The notes beneath the pieces were generated by a model. The model searched no databases, was not told the origin of the DNA, and worked only from the letters and a program-made list of their open reading frames with translations. From Epiperipatus broadwayi (taxonomy: Eukaryota > Onychophora > Udeonychophora > Euonychophora > Peripatidae), in contig JAQFVV010000013.1 in the NCBI GenBank assembly GCA_028023455.1, positions 4,652,001 through 4,716,000 on the forward strand: a stretch of DNA of 64,000 bases, written 5' to 3'. Both the position numbers and the translations under genes were made by a program. This document shows positions 1-10,207 of this stretch, piece by piece (the first letter of the stretch is position 1; each line of letters starts with the position of its first letter).

Positions 1-68
1 GGCGCTATTTCTAGCTAAATTTCTAGAAATATGCCGTTTCCGCAGCCGCACCCAAACCTTTAAGCATT

Positions 69-195
69 CTTTCTAAAATAAATCCTAGAAAGATTGTTAA
101 CTCGGAGTTGTCTTGTTTCTACGCTAAAAGGTAGAGTGTTAACTCGGAGTTAAGTCTTCTTTCTATGATAAAATCTAGAAAGAGTGTTAACTCGG
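69..195. repeat. Three tandem hairpin units near the end of Merlin-like element A
   Basis: Three units of about 44 bp follow one another, starting near 69, 113 and 156. Each has a short inverted repeat of the type CTTTCTA...TAGAAAG around an 8-10 base loop, followed by GTTAACTCGG. The middle unit has a weaker stem (TTTCTA...TAGA). A related ATTTCTAG...CTAGAAAT palindrome lies at 8-30. Such subterminal arrays are common transposase-binding or fold-back features in DNA transposons, but no function is shown here. Confidence 0.6.
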
Positions 196-544
196 CTTAG
201 CGGCTAACGGTGTGGCTTTTTCCGATGCTAAAAGCAGAGGAAAATGCCATAGTTGTTTGTGTCACGCACTATATCGTAATGCTGTGTTATGTATTTTATG
301 TAACAATATCGTACAAGGGTGTGTTAATTTGATCGTGTCAAAAGTATTTAAATTTTCATTGGGGCCTTTTTTTTTTAAGACGAATTGATGTACTGTTACC
401 TTTTAACAATTTAAACAGTGTCATGATTGTTCCTCATAAAGCTATAAGCCTCCTAAATTCTCGATTAGGGTGGGGTAGCGTAAAATTTTTAAGCGATCAC
501 GCTTTGAGTCACGTTTTAGTGAGAAATTTTCCGAGAACAAGAAA

Positions 545-811
545 ATGGCTAATTCAAAAACAGAAAACTTGAAAAGATGGGAATTGCCAGACACGGAAGC
601 CGGTGCTGGAATATTTCTACAGCAGAAAAAAAAACATCCTGCTGCTGAAAGAAAAGATTGGATTGTGCGGCAAATATATGCAGATTTGAGGTCCAAAAAC
701 ATCTTTCGACTTTCATTTGTAAGTCTCGTTGTGGCCGACGGAAATGTTCACTTTGTAAAGGCAAGCTTGTTTGAGGGATTCCAAATGGCCTTCGTCAAAT
801 GTCAAAAATAA
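545..811 (+). pseudogene. Broken Merlin/IS1016-like transposase N-terminus (zinc-ribbon part)
   Basis: The open frame of 88 codons begins at an ATG at 545 and contains a Merlin-like FLQQK segment near codon 28. The cysteine-rich stretch that should follow is in another frame: bases 727-762 read RCGRRKCSLCKG. The reading then returns to the first frame as SLFEGFQMAF at about 764-793. Together these resemble the zinc-ribbon tail and the S-x-R-K-G-S-x-F-E-G motif that precedes the DDE domain in Merlin (IS1016/IS1595-related) transposases. At least one frameshift therefore separates the two halves. After the stop at 809 the sequence goes straight into an AC/A-rich tandem array, so no catalytic domain remains. 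I am fairly sure this is a transposase remnant, and less sure of the family. Confidence 0.45.
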
Positions 812-814
812 AAG

Positions 815-2640
815 AAGTAACTTCAATTTTTATTTAAACGTACATCCCTTCTTCTCCCAATAATTGTTGTCATCGGCAATCAAATGTAAAATAAAAGAAG
901 TAACTAAAATTTTTATTTAAACATAGCCCAAAAAACCCTTCTTCTCCCAATAATTGTTGTCGTCGGCAATCAGACGGTCAAATAAAAGGAACGTCAATTA
1001 TTCTTTAATTGTATAGAAAAAAAACCCCTTCCACTAATTGTTGTCGGATATCAAATGTAAAACAATCAAAGTAAGACCGTAAATTATTAGTTAAACATAA
1101 CCCAAATTACTATTTGAACATACACCGAAAAAGACCCGCTCTTGTCAATCAAAATTAAAGAAACAACAACTATTATTGTCCCATTGTCAAACCGAATATT
1201 ATTTGGGAAAACCCAAATAATTTATAAACGAAAAAAAAAAAGAAAGTCAAATCGGTTGTCAATCAAATGGTAACCGATAAAAGTCACTTAAATTTTGATT
1301 TAAACATACACACAAACAAAAAATAAAATGCAAAACCCTTTCTCCCAATAATTGTTGTCGGCAATCAAATGTAAAAAAAAAAAAGTAACGTACAATTATT
1401 CTTTAATCATACACAAAAACACCCCTCCCACTAATTGTTGTCGGCAATCAAATGTAAAGTACTAAAAGTAAGGTAAAGCAATTATTTTTTAAACGTAACC
1501 CAAATTACTATTTGAACATACACCAAAAAAGACCCGCTCTTGTCAATAAAAATGAAAGAAACAACAACTATTATTGTCCCATTGTCAAAAATATTAGGTT
1601 TTGGGGAAACCAAAACCATAATTTATAAACAAAAAAAAAAAAAGAAAGTCAAATCGGTTGTCAATCAAATGTAACCGATAAAAGTAACTTCAATTTTGAT
1701 TTAAACATACACAAAAAAACAACCCCTTTCTCCCAATAATTGTTGTCGGCAATCAAATGTAAAATAAAAGGAAGGTAAATTAGTATTTAATCATCACCCC
1801 AAAACACCCACCCCTCTCACTAATTATTGTCAGCAATCAAATGTACACCACCACTAAAAGTAACGTAAACTACTATTCTTTAAACGGTTACACCCCTTCT
1901 CCCAATAATTGTTGTCTACAATCATACACACAAAAAAACACCCCTCCCAATAATTAGTGTCAGCAATCAAATGTAAACCAATCAAAGTAAGACCGTAACT
2001 TATTATTTAAACGTAACCCAAATTACTATTTGAACCTACACCAAAAAACACACTCTTGTCAATAAAAATTAAACAAACAACAACTATTATTGTCCCATTG
2101 TCAAAAATATTTATTTGTAGAACCAAAACCATAATTTATAAACGAAAGGAAGTCAAATCGGTTGTCAATCAAATGTAAACCGATAAAAGTAACTTTAATT
2201 TTTATTTAAACATACACACACACACACGAAAAAAAACCACTTCTCCCAATAATTGTTGTCGGCAATCAAATGTAAACCTATAAAAGTAACGTAAATTATT
2301 ATTTAATCGTACACAAAAACACCCCTCCCACTAATTGTTGTCGGCAATCAAATGTAAACCTATCAAAGTAACGTCAATTATTATTTAAAGATCCATCAAA
2401 AAAACCCGTTCTCTCTTAAATTTTGGCAATCCAATTTTACAAAAACAGTAATACTATTTAAAAAAAAACACAAATTACTATTTGAACACACACCAAAAAA
2501 GACCCTCTTGTCAATAAAAATTTAAAAAAAACAACCATTTTTATCCCATCGTCAAAAATATTATTTGGGAAAAATAATTCAGAAACGAAAGAAAGTAAAC
2601 TTTGTAAACAAACAAGAAGAAAAAAAAGTCAATATTAATA
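815..2640. repeat. Higher-order tandem array filling Merlin-like element A
   Basis: A short unit of about 75-90 bp recurs with the cores CCCAATAATTGTTGTCGGC and AATCAAATGTAAA, for example near 860, 945, 1,030, 1,345, 1,430, 1,740, 1,825, 2,255 and 2,335. Between runs of the short unit lies a second, longer unit of about 200 bp. It starts with AAATTACTATTTGAACATAC at about 1,104, 1,502, 2,020 and 2,472, giving a higher-order period of roughly 400-520 bp. The strand is A- and C-rich with few G bases. Copies differ by point changes and small indels and no reading frame is kept, so it behaves as a satellite rather than as coding sequence. Confidence 0.85.
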
Positions 2641-2710
2641 GAGAATTGCTAGCCCGGGAACGTTATATTAATGTGTTTTTGGTTAGAAATCGTGCCACCC
2701 GTGGCTGACA

Positions 2711-4636
2711 CGAAGGATCAGATGAGAACCTTTAATTTTAATCCATAGTAAAAAAAAATTTTCTTTGTATTTAAATTTGAAACTGATGTTTATCAGTATA
2801 GTGGTCCGAGTTGTCCAGATAAAACTAAATTAAAAATAATATATAAAATTCATTAAAGATAACATTCTTTAAAAGAAGCTATGTGAATTATTTTAAATCA
2901 ATTAGCACTAAGATAGAAGCTTGAGGCAATTATTCAAAGGGGGCTAACCAAATTGATTATGTAATGGAAGTGCTATATATATTGTTCACCAGGTGCAGGA
3001 CAATAGTGGTAGTTATATTAAGAGTTCTTGCAGTCATATTATTCCAGGTTTTCTCAGATGTATTCTTCCCAGTCTTCTGAGGTAAAACCAGAGAGATTCT
3101 CAGAGCAATCTAAACTTTTTAGAATATATTGTGTGATCATTGCAGGATGCCTAGCCTTATATTTTAGTTACTGCAAATATTTCATGACTCCAAATTAATG
3201 CAGAATACCATTGCTATGGGGTCCTGACCTAATAATTAAATGGTGATAGCTACAGTCAGTACAGAGGAGATTGGGGTTGCCAAAATCTTACGGTGCTAAC
3301 GAGCTCCTGTCACTTTCAATTATATACTGCACTTGCCTCATATCCAGACCACAATCTAAAAGAAGACATTAACTATTAAGAAAGAGCATAGAGCCGAGTC
3401 TCTACTGAATTCATTTCTAATAAAGTAAATAGCAGTGTTTGTCTGATTGCCACAGCATTAACAAACTCAAGATGAAAACCATCAACCAGCGAGATAATTA
3501 TGGGGTAGAAGCCCACTTCAGTGCACCCATCCAGCTCTGTCCAAGCCATGAAATGTAGCCACCCAAGTCCAGCAGATGATGATGAAGATCGCCCGACCAA
3601 TGTAGTGAAAAGAAAGAAGTCCTTGCCGCCCTGGTGAACAAATGTGTATAGCACATTCAGAGACTCCAAACCTGGATGAAGTCGCAAGACACCGGAGAGT
3701 AAAAATTTTTTTAATCTCTTAATATTATTTTATTAAATATTACTTATATGTTTATATTATATAGCCATAATATGTTTAAAATCTAATTATGCTAAAGATC
3801 TAATTTATATTTCAATAGTGCGTGTATATTAAATCATTTATCCGCTATGTGCAGGATTCTTTAAGTTAGTCATTCTTCCACATTTAGTTTAAAATGCATG
3901 ATTTTAAAATACTATTAAACTGTGGAATGAATGCAGAAATGAGCACATGTATGACCGAATATTTAATGAACTCATATTACTTTTTATATTGCCTAATATA
4001 TACATGTGGGTATAGAACTCAGATCACTTCATCCAAACATTTTAATGAATTAAGGGAAACGGATTAAATAATATACTTATTTTCTTTTATTTGTGTAATT
4101 GGTGGTGGGATAATAGGGTTTAAGAAATGTTAATTGATATATGTAATAAATATTTTATAACTTATTTTATTGTTGAGTGTTATATTTATTTTCTTTAAAA
4201 ATATAATAAAGTAAATATATTTCCAAGAGCAGCTTTAAAATTTATTTTTATATAACCTGAGATAAAAGAGGACTGAGCATAGCATAATGGGTTACCCTTT
4301 GTTGGTATATGTTATGTAATGACTTGGTAGTTGTATATCCTATCAGTCGGGGATTTTCTCTTTCTGGGAGTGGCAGTAAAGACATGAATTATTCACAATT
4401 TTTCAAAGGTATGCAGCGATTAACCTTTTGACATCCATTGGCATGATAATGGAATAATCAACCATGGTTCAATATATTGCCTAATTAACAATGTATTCAT
4501 ATAAATTAACTTATAGAATTCATATTTCTATTAAAATTATTATTGACATTTCACCGAGGTGGTACAATCACTTCATGATTGATATGTACGCCAAAAGTTA
4601 GATGGGTTAGAGGTTAACCCGGTACAATATATATAT
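2711..4636. other. Unidentified stretch with a G+C-richer patch
   Basis: No gene or element was recognised. Bases 3,370-3,690 are visibly richer in G+C than their surroundings, and a 103-codon frame is open on the minus strand (3,376-3,687). Its translation, with a run of serines and no known motif, is not one I recognise. The plus strand of the same patch is also fairly open. It could be a fragment of an old repeat or an exon, and I see no splice-site evidence strong enough to choose. The rest is A+T-rich. Confidence 0.4.
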
Positions 4637-6527
4637 TATAATGGTTGGGGAGTAATTAGAAGTTGTTAGAATCTTACCGTATCTGCCGTACAGGGTGCCA
4701 CCAGGCCATCTGAACCTGGAAAATTTATATAGTAGGCAGATACGTACTGTTAAGATCTCATTTTTAAATATATATTTTATTACGACCGTCAGCCCATGCC
4801 ACTAGCTCAGGGAGACACAGATTTATAATATATAAATTCTTATTTAAAAATATTTTCACTATTAAAATAATAAAAGAAGCCACACACAAACATTTATTAA
4901 ACATATATAAAATTTACAATTATTATTTTAGTCTAACTTTTACTTTAGAATTTAATTTATATTTTAACTTTTATTTTAGAAGTTCGCACAGATGAATTTA
5001 TTAATATTTTATTAGAGTGTCGAGTATGGATAGACTATATAGATTGTAGCTGAAAAGAAAATATTCTATATCCCTTATTTAACCCTAGGCCAAAAGTTTG
5101 CAGTCAAACTAACGTCAATCTATCAAATATATTGATGTATTCAATGCAGCATGAATACGACAGCACAATACCATACTGTCAGGAATGCACATCTGAACAG
5201 CATGGTTATAGAGAAGAAATTGTCTTTCGTACAGTACAGGAATGTTACATCTGTCTGACAAGAATAACAATAAAAAAGAAAACTCCATAGGAAGGTATTG
5301 CAGTCCATTTTGCTGTCTTACTTTCCCATTCCATAGGCTAAAGGGGTGATCTGCTTCCAATGATCAGAAAGAAATGGGACTTATTTTGCCCAAATGCAGT
5401 GTATCATGTGATCCTGCACGTAACAGATCTTCATGCTACATTTATTAATCACACCAATACATCCGATCCATTGACTCAATTTAACTGCGAAACAAATCAC
5501 CTAAGACTTACCTTCCCTTAAACTAACATAACTTTATGAATCTATGCAGCCATTCATGCCTGACTTAAATTTAACATGATTTAATTAAAAGTTTAGCTTA
5601 ACAGAAAAAAAAATCATAATAAACACTTAAAAGAACGGAAAAAATAAATTAATGGAAATGATTTTAAAAAAAAAATACATTCAATAAAAATTATTAATAA
5701 ATGATTTGGTTTGGTCAGATAGGAATTTTTATTTAAATACTGAAAAAGTTTTAGAATTAAAGTTCATTTTTTAGAGTTCTTACTGTTTTAAAAAGTCCAT
5801 ACTTTCTAGTTGCTTGTAATTGGGAAGGTGTTAATTCCCACAACGTCCTGAGGAGATCGGTATGCAGTTAGCCATTGGTCCTTTACTGTAGTTGGTATAG
5901 TTCTTTGCCAGATTTTATTGCCGGGCCCTGATGTCCTGGGGTCCGCAATATGGAAAAATTATATTTCATTTCTTTTTTTTAGAACAACTGAAGGGATTGA
6001 AAGTGCGTCTTTTCAATCTCTTCTCTTTCAACTCTCCCGAACTTAACGTCATATAGCACACCTAATGTTTTATTTCCATTTTTTTCTCTTTATATTAAAT
6101 TTGCGGATTAACTCAACATTATGTCATGATGATGATAATCCTTTCACTGAGATCCGTTTCCTGAGGGTTTTTTTATTGGCTATTCTGTTCTTATTGTTTT
6201 TCTCTCCTGTCTGACCTTTAATTATAAATTTTGAGATGCCCAAAGGCACTTTAACTAATTAAAATAATCATTTCCATTTTACACAACAGCATTAATTAAA
6301 TTATTGTACATTCTTAAAGATATATATATATATATCTTTATATCTTTAAGTTTTTTTTTCTTAAAATTTAGTTTTAAAATACTTTTTCTTTTTTTTTAAT
6401 AGTTTTCTTTTAATAATTTTCCATCTGTGCGATTTTATATATATATGAGTTTAGATGACTTTTAATTCTCAATTTTTAAAACAAATTTTTATTTGTGAAC
6501 TTTTTTTTTTTAATTTCTAATTTATTA
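4637..6527. repeat. Direct repeat, copy A (unknown family, about 1.9 kb)
   Basis: This copy aligns collinearly with 7,254-9,365. Landmarks shared by both copies are the hairpin-forming block near 4,680-4,745 (TATCTGCC...GGCAGATA around CCAGG...CCTGG), the block near 5,150-5,330, the GATCGGTATGCAGTTAGCC block near 5,853, and TCATGATGATGATAATCC near 6,123. Similarity starts at ATAATGGT and ends at TTTATTA. No inverted repeat or clear target duplication is seen at the ends. Small open frames differ between the copies mostly by amino-acid changing substitutions, which argues against a conserved protein. Confidence 0.8.
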
Positions 6528-7253
6528 GCAGCATGTGTGACTGTTACCTATCAGTAAACTTGCTTAAAAAAATTAAAAAAATTTATTTAGGGTTAGTAAA
6601 TACAGTACACGATTAACGAAAATTTACAAAGACATTCGGATAGTAATTTTACAAAAAGACTATATACAAAAAAAAAATGTTGACTATCATTTTCCTATGA
6701 ACCATCTATGCTTATGCCTCCCCCCAAGAGTTCCTTTTTCTCTACATTTCATTTTTAACACTCTGCCGACAAGCAAATTATTTATTTAAAGAGGTTGCAT
6801 ACATTTTAAGAATTAATGAGTTTATATATGTATATTTGCAGCACAATTATATATACCACCAACTTATTCATAATTAATTGAAATGCTTAAATAGGGTTAC
6901 ACTGAAGTAGATTCCCAAAAGACACTCATCGTGAGGTGCCACATTTACAATCATAAACTTACGTGGCTGTGCGTGCCTATACACTTTAAAGCATATATAT
7001 AAAAAACTATACTAATTGCAACCTTTTGTCTTTTTCTTTTTTTTTAAAAAAAAAACAACCAAATTATAATTTAAAATTATTAATATATTTTCTTTCTTGT
7101 GTTTAATATATGTGCTATTTCTTTCTGGCAGTGCTTTTATAAGATTTAAAGTATACGGCTATATGTAATTAGATAAAAATATTTTATTTTTAAAAAAATT
7201 TACTCAGGGTACTTATGGTTTATTATACATTGGCCCACATTGGGAGTCCAATT
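6528..7253. other. Unidentified spacer between the two direct repeats
   Basis: This is A+T-rich sequence with poly(A)/poly(T) and TA runs. It has no open frame of note and no similarity to the flanking repeats that I can see. Confidence 0.5.
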
Positions 7254-8379
7254 ATAATGGTCAGAGAGAATTGGAAGTTGTTAGAGTTTTACTGTATCTG
7301 CCGTGCAGGGTGCCACCAGGCCATTTGAACCTGGAAAATTTATATAGTAGGCAGATACATACTGTTAAGATCTGATTTTTACATATATATTTTATGACCG
7401 TCAACCCATGGCACTAGCTCAGGGAGATGCAGAGATTTATAATATATAAATTCTTATTTAAAAAAATTTTCAATGTTAAAAAAAATAAAAGAAACCACTG
7501 TTAGTTATAACACACACAAACATTTATTAAACATATATAAAATTTAGAATTATTATTTTAGTCTAACTTTTACTTTAGAATTTAATTTACATTTTAACTT
7601 TTATTTTAGAAATTCACACAGATGAATTTATTAATATTTTATTAAAGTGTCGAGTATGGATAGACTTCATAGATTGTACTCGAAAAGAAAATATTCTCTA
7701 TTCCTTATTTAACTCTAGGCCAAAAGTTTGCAGTCAAACTAACATCAATCTATCGGATATATCGATGTATTCAATGCAGCAAGAATACGACAGCACAATA
7801 CCATGCAGTCAGGAATGCACATCTGAACAGCATGGTTATAGAGAAGAAATTTTCTCTCGTCCAGTACAGGAATGTTATATCTGTCTGGCAAAAAGAACAA
7901 TAAAAAAGAAAACTCCATAGGAAAGGATTGCGGTCCTTTTTGCTATCTTACTACCCCATTCCACAGGCTAAATAGGTGATCCAAGAAGCAGGGAATATGT
8001 CTGCTTCCGATAGTAAGAAATGGGACTTATTTTGCCCAAATGCGGTGTATCATGTGATCCTGCACATAGAGATCTTCATGCTACATTTACTAATTACACC
8101 AATACATCCAATCCATTGACCTAATTTAACTGCGAAACAAATAACCTAAGATTTACCCTCCCTTAAACTAACATAACTTTATGAATCTATGCAGCCATTC
8201 ACGCCTGACTTAAATTTAACATGATTTAATTAAAAGTTTAGCTTAACAGAAAAAAAATCATAATAAACACTTAAAAGAATGGAAAAAATAAATTAATGGA
8301 AATGATTTTTTAAAAAAAAATACATTTAATAAAAATTATTAATAAATGATTTGGTTTGGTCAGATAGGAATTTCTATTT

Positions 8380-8490
8380 AAATACTGGAAAAGTTTTAGA
8401 ATTAAAGTTCACTAGTTAGAGTTCTTACTGTTTTAAAATACTGGAAAAGTTTTAGAATTAAAGTTCATTTTGTAGAGTTCTTACTGTTTT
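8380..8490. repeat. Two tandem 56 bp units inside direct repeat B
   Basis: The block AAATACTGGAAAAGTTTTAG through GTTCTTACTGTTTT occurs at 8,380-8,435 and again at 8,436-8,490. Copy A of the larger repeat has a single copy (about 5,738-5,792), which shows that the duplication arose after the two large copies separated. Confidence 0.85.
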
Positions 8491-9003
8491 AAAAAGTCCG
8501 TACTTTCTAGTTGCTTGTAATTTGGAAAGTGTTAATTCCCATGACAGCCTGAGGAGATCGGTATGCAGTTAGCCATTGGTCCTTTACTGTAGCTGGTATA
8601 GTTCTTTGTGGAATTTTATTGCTGGCCCCTGATGTCCTGGGGTTGGCAATATGGAAAAACAATATTTCATTTCTTTTTTTTAGAACAACTGAAGTCATTG
8701 AAAGTGCATCTTTTCAATCCCTTCTCCTCCAACTCTCCTGGACTTAATGCATACAGCACACCTAATGTTTTCTTTCCATTTTTTTCTTTTTATATTAAAT
8801 TTGCGGATTAACTCAACATTATGTCATGATGATGATAATCCTTTCGCTGAGGTTCATTTCCTGAGGGATTTTTTTTATTGGCTATTCTGTTCATATTGTT
8901 TTTCTCTCCTATCTGACCTTTAATTATAAATTTTGAGATGCCCAAAGGTTAGTTCATTTTGGCTAATTAAAATAATCATTTCCATTTTACACAATAGCAT
9001 TAA

Positions 9004-9127
9004 ACACAAAAACTTAAAAGTGAAGTTTAAAAAGACAAGTTATAAATAAATATAATAAAAATAAACTAAACTTTACTTTTAAGTTTTTGTGTTTATTTAT
9101 ATATAACGGGAAGTAATATATTTTATT
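9004..9127. mobile_element. 124 bp hairpin insertion with 11 bp target duplication
   Basis: The insertion interrupts direct repeat B, while copy A is uninterrupted at the matching site (about 6,290). The 11-base word AATAGCATTAA flanks it at 8,993-9,003 and 9,128-9,138. The insertion begins with an inverted repeat of about 28 bp: 9,002-9,029 pairs with 9,067-9,094 with one mismatch, sharing TTAAGTTTTTGTGTTT. A further 33 bp tail (9,095-9,127) containing AACGGGAAG follows. A hairpin plus an asymmetric tail with an 11 bp duplication fits neither a standard TA-targeting MITE nor a plain SINE. The family is unknown. Confidence 0.75.
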
Positions 9128-9365
9128 AATAGCATTAATTAAATTATTATACATTCTTAAAATATATATTTTTATCTTTATATCTTTAAGTTTTTTTTAT
9201 TAAAATTTAGTTTTAAAATACTTTTTCTTTTTTTTAATAGTTTTCTTTTAATAATTTTCCATCTGTGCGATTTTATATATATACGAGTTTAGATGACTTT
9301 TAATTTTCAATTTTTAAAACAAATTTTTATTTGCGAACTTTTTATTTTTAATTTCTAATTTATTA

Positions 9366-10207
9366 AAATGTAACAGTGTGTGTGCCCATTACAATATATA
9401 TTTAAATATATGAAAATACTATCAATTCCAGTTGCATAAATTAATGCTTATTATTATTAAATGATAGATAACCAAATATGCTTGTGTCCTCATTTTTTAT
9501 TGTGCTAGTTAAATCAATACATAGCAATACCTATGTAAACTACACAGATTAATTTGAGATGATTTATCATTAACCAACTAATATTGGATGACTAGAAGTT
9601 GGCTATAGGCTAGTTACCTAAAAGGAAAACTCTAAGCCTAGTTATGACTGGAAAAGTTTTCAAGATTATAGGCACGACCATTGGATGAGCTATGCTAAGA
9701 GGTGCTTCAAAATGATTTTGAAAGCCCATTTCCTAGATAAATTAACTAAAATAAAAGAAGATAATAATGAAATTTTTTTTTTAAGTATCAGTAATAATTA
9801 AGGTAAACCAGAGATTAAATTTAAATGCTGAATATATGGACATAACATATTCAAGCATTTATATATGCAGAATATAATAACATTTACAGGAAGGTTGTCT
9901 GAATGATAAAATTTTCTCGAAAAGAATGATTTAAAATATTAAGCTAGTTATTACAATGTAAGTTTATGAGATGAACTATATTATTCATTGGAACTAGTTT
10001 GATTATTTAAATAATAAAATCAAAGATAAGACAGCAACTACTAGTTTATATTTAATTCCTAGGTGAAAACTCAGAAATTTATCTTTTATTCTCAATTTAG
10101 GAAAACACAATTTACTGACTGTATATGAATGTGGACTACAGTTCTTTTAACCATTATTCAATTATATCAATCTATTAACCCTTTATTATTATTATTTCTG
10201 TGGACGT
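9366..10207. other. Unidentified stretch; may include the 5' UTR of the downstream retrotransposon
   Basis: No coding potential was recognised. The last few hundred bases run directly into the presumed ORF1 start at 10,208, so some of this may be the untranslated 5' region of that element. I cannot place its 5' end. Confidence 0.35.

Larger units (their letters stand above)
1..2710 (+). mobile_element. Merlin-like DNA transposon relic A, left end cut by window edge
   Basis: Three parts point to one element: a possible terminal inverted repeat at each end, a broken transposase start at 545-811, and a tandem array at about 815-2,640. Bases 1-16 and the reverse complement of 2,681-2,696 agree at about 12 of 16 positions, sharing the core ATTTCTA, so the window probably starts inside the left inverted repeat. 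The segment near 2,664-2,685 (TATATTAATGTG) resembles TATATTGATGTG near the right end of the better preserved Merlin-like element at 56.2-58.0 kb. No target duplication can be checked because the left flank is missing. The element cannot be autonomous, because no catalytic DDE domain is present. The Merlin assignment is inferred from the short zinc-ribbon remnant and from the second element. Confidence 0.45.
7254..9365. repeat. Direct repeat, copy B, with internal duplication and hairpin insertion
   Basis: This is the second copy of the repeat at 4,637-6,527, in the same orientation. It is longer for two visible reasons. A 56 bp block at 8,380-8,490 is present twice in tandem, where copy A has it once. 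A 124 bp hairpin insertion lies at 9,004-9,127. The two copies differ at many scattered positions, so the duplication is not recent. The repeat could be a non-autonomous transposon or a segmental duplication, and I do not recognise the family. Confidence 0.8.

Noticed and set aside
815-2640. Regular short repeats that might suggest a CRISPR array
   Set aside because: Units are 75-90 bp and diverged with no unique spacers, a higher-order unit is present, and the context is a eukaryotic transposon.
8507-8811. Short frames on both strands in direct repeat B, partly shared with copy A
   Set aside because: Between the copies most differences change amino acids, so there is no sign of protein constraint.
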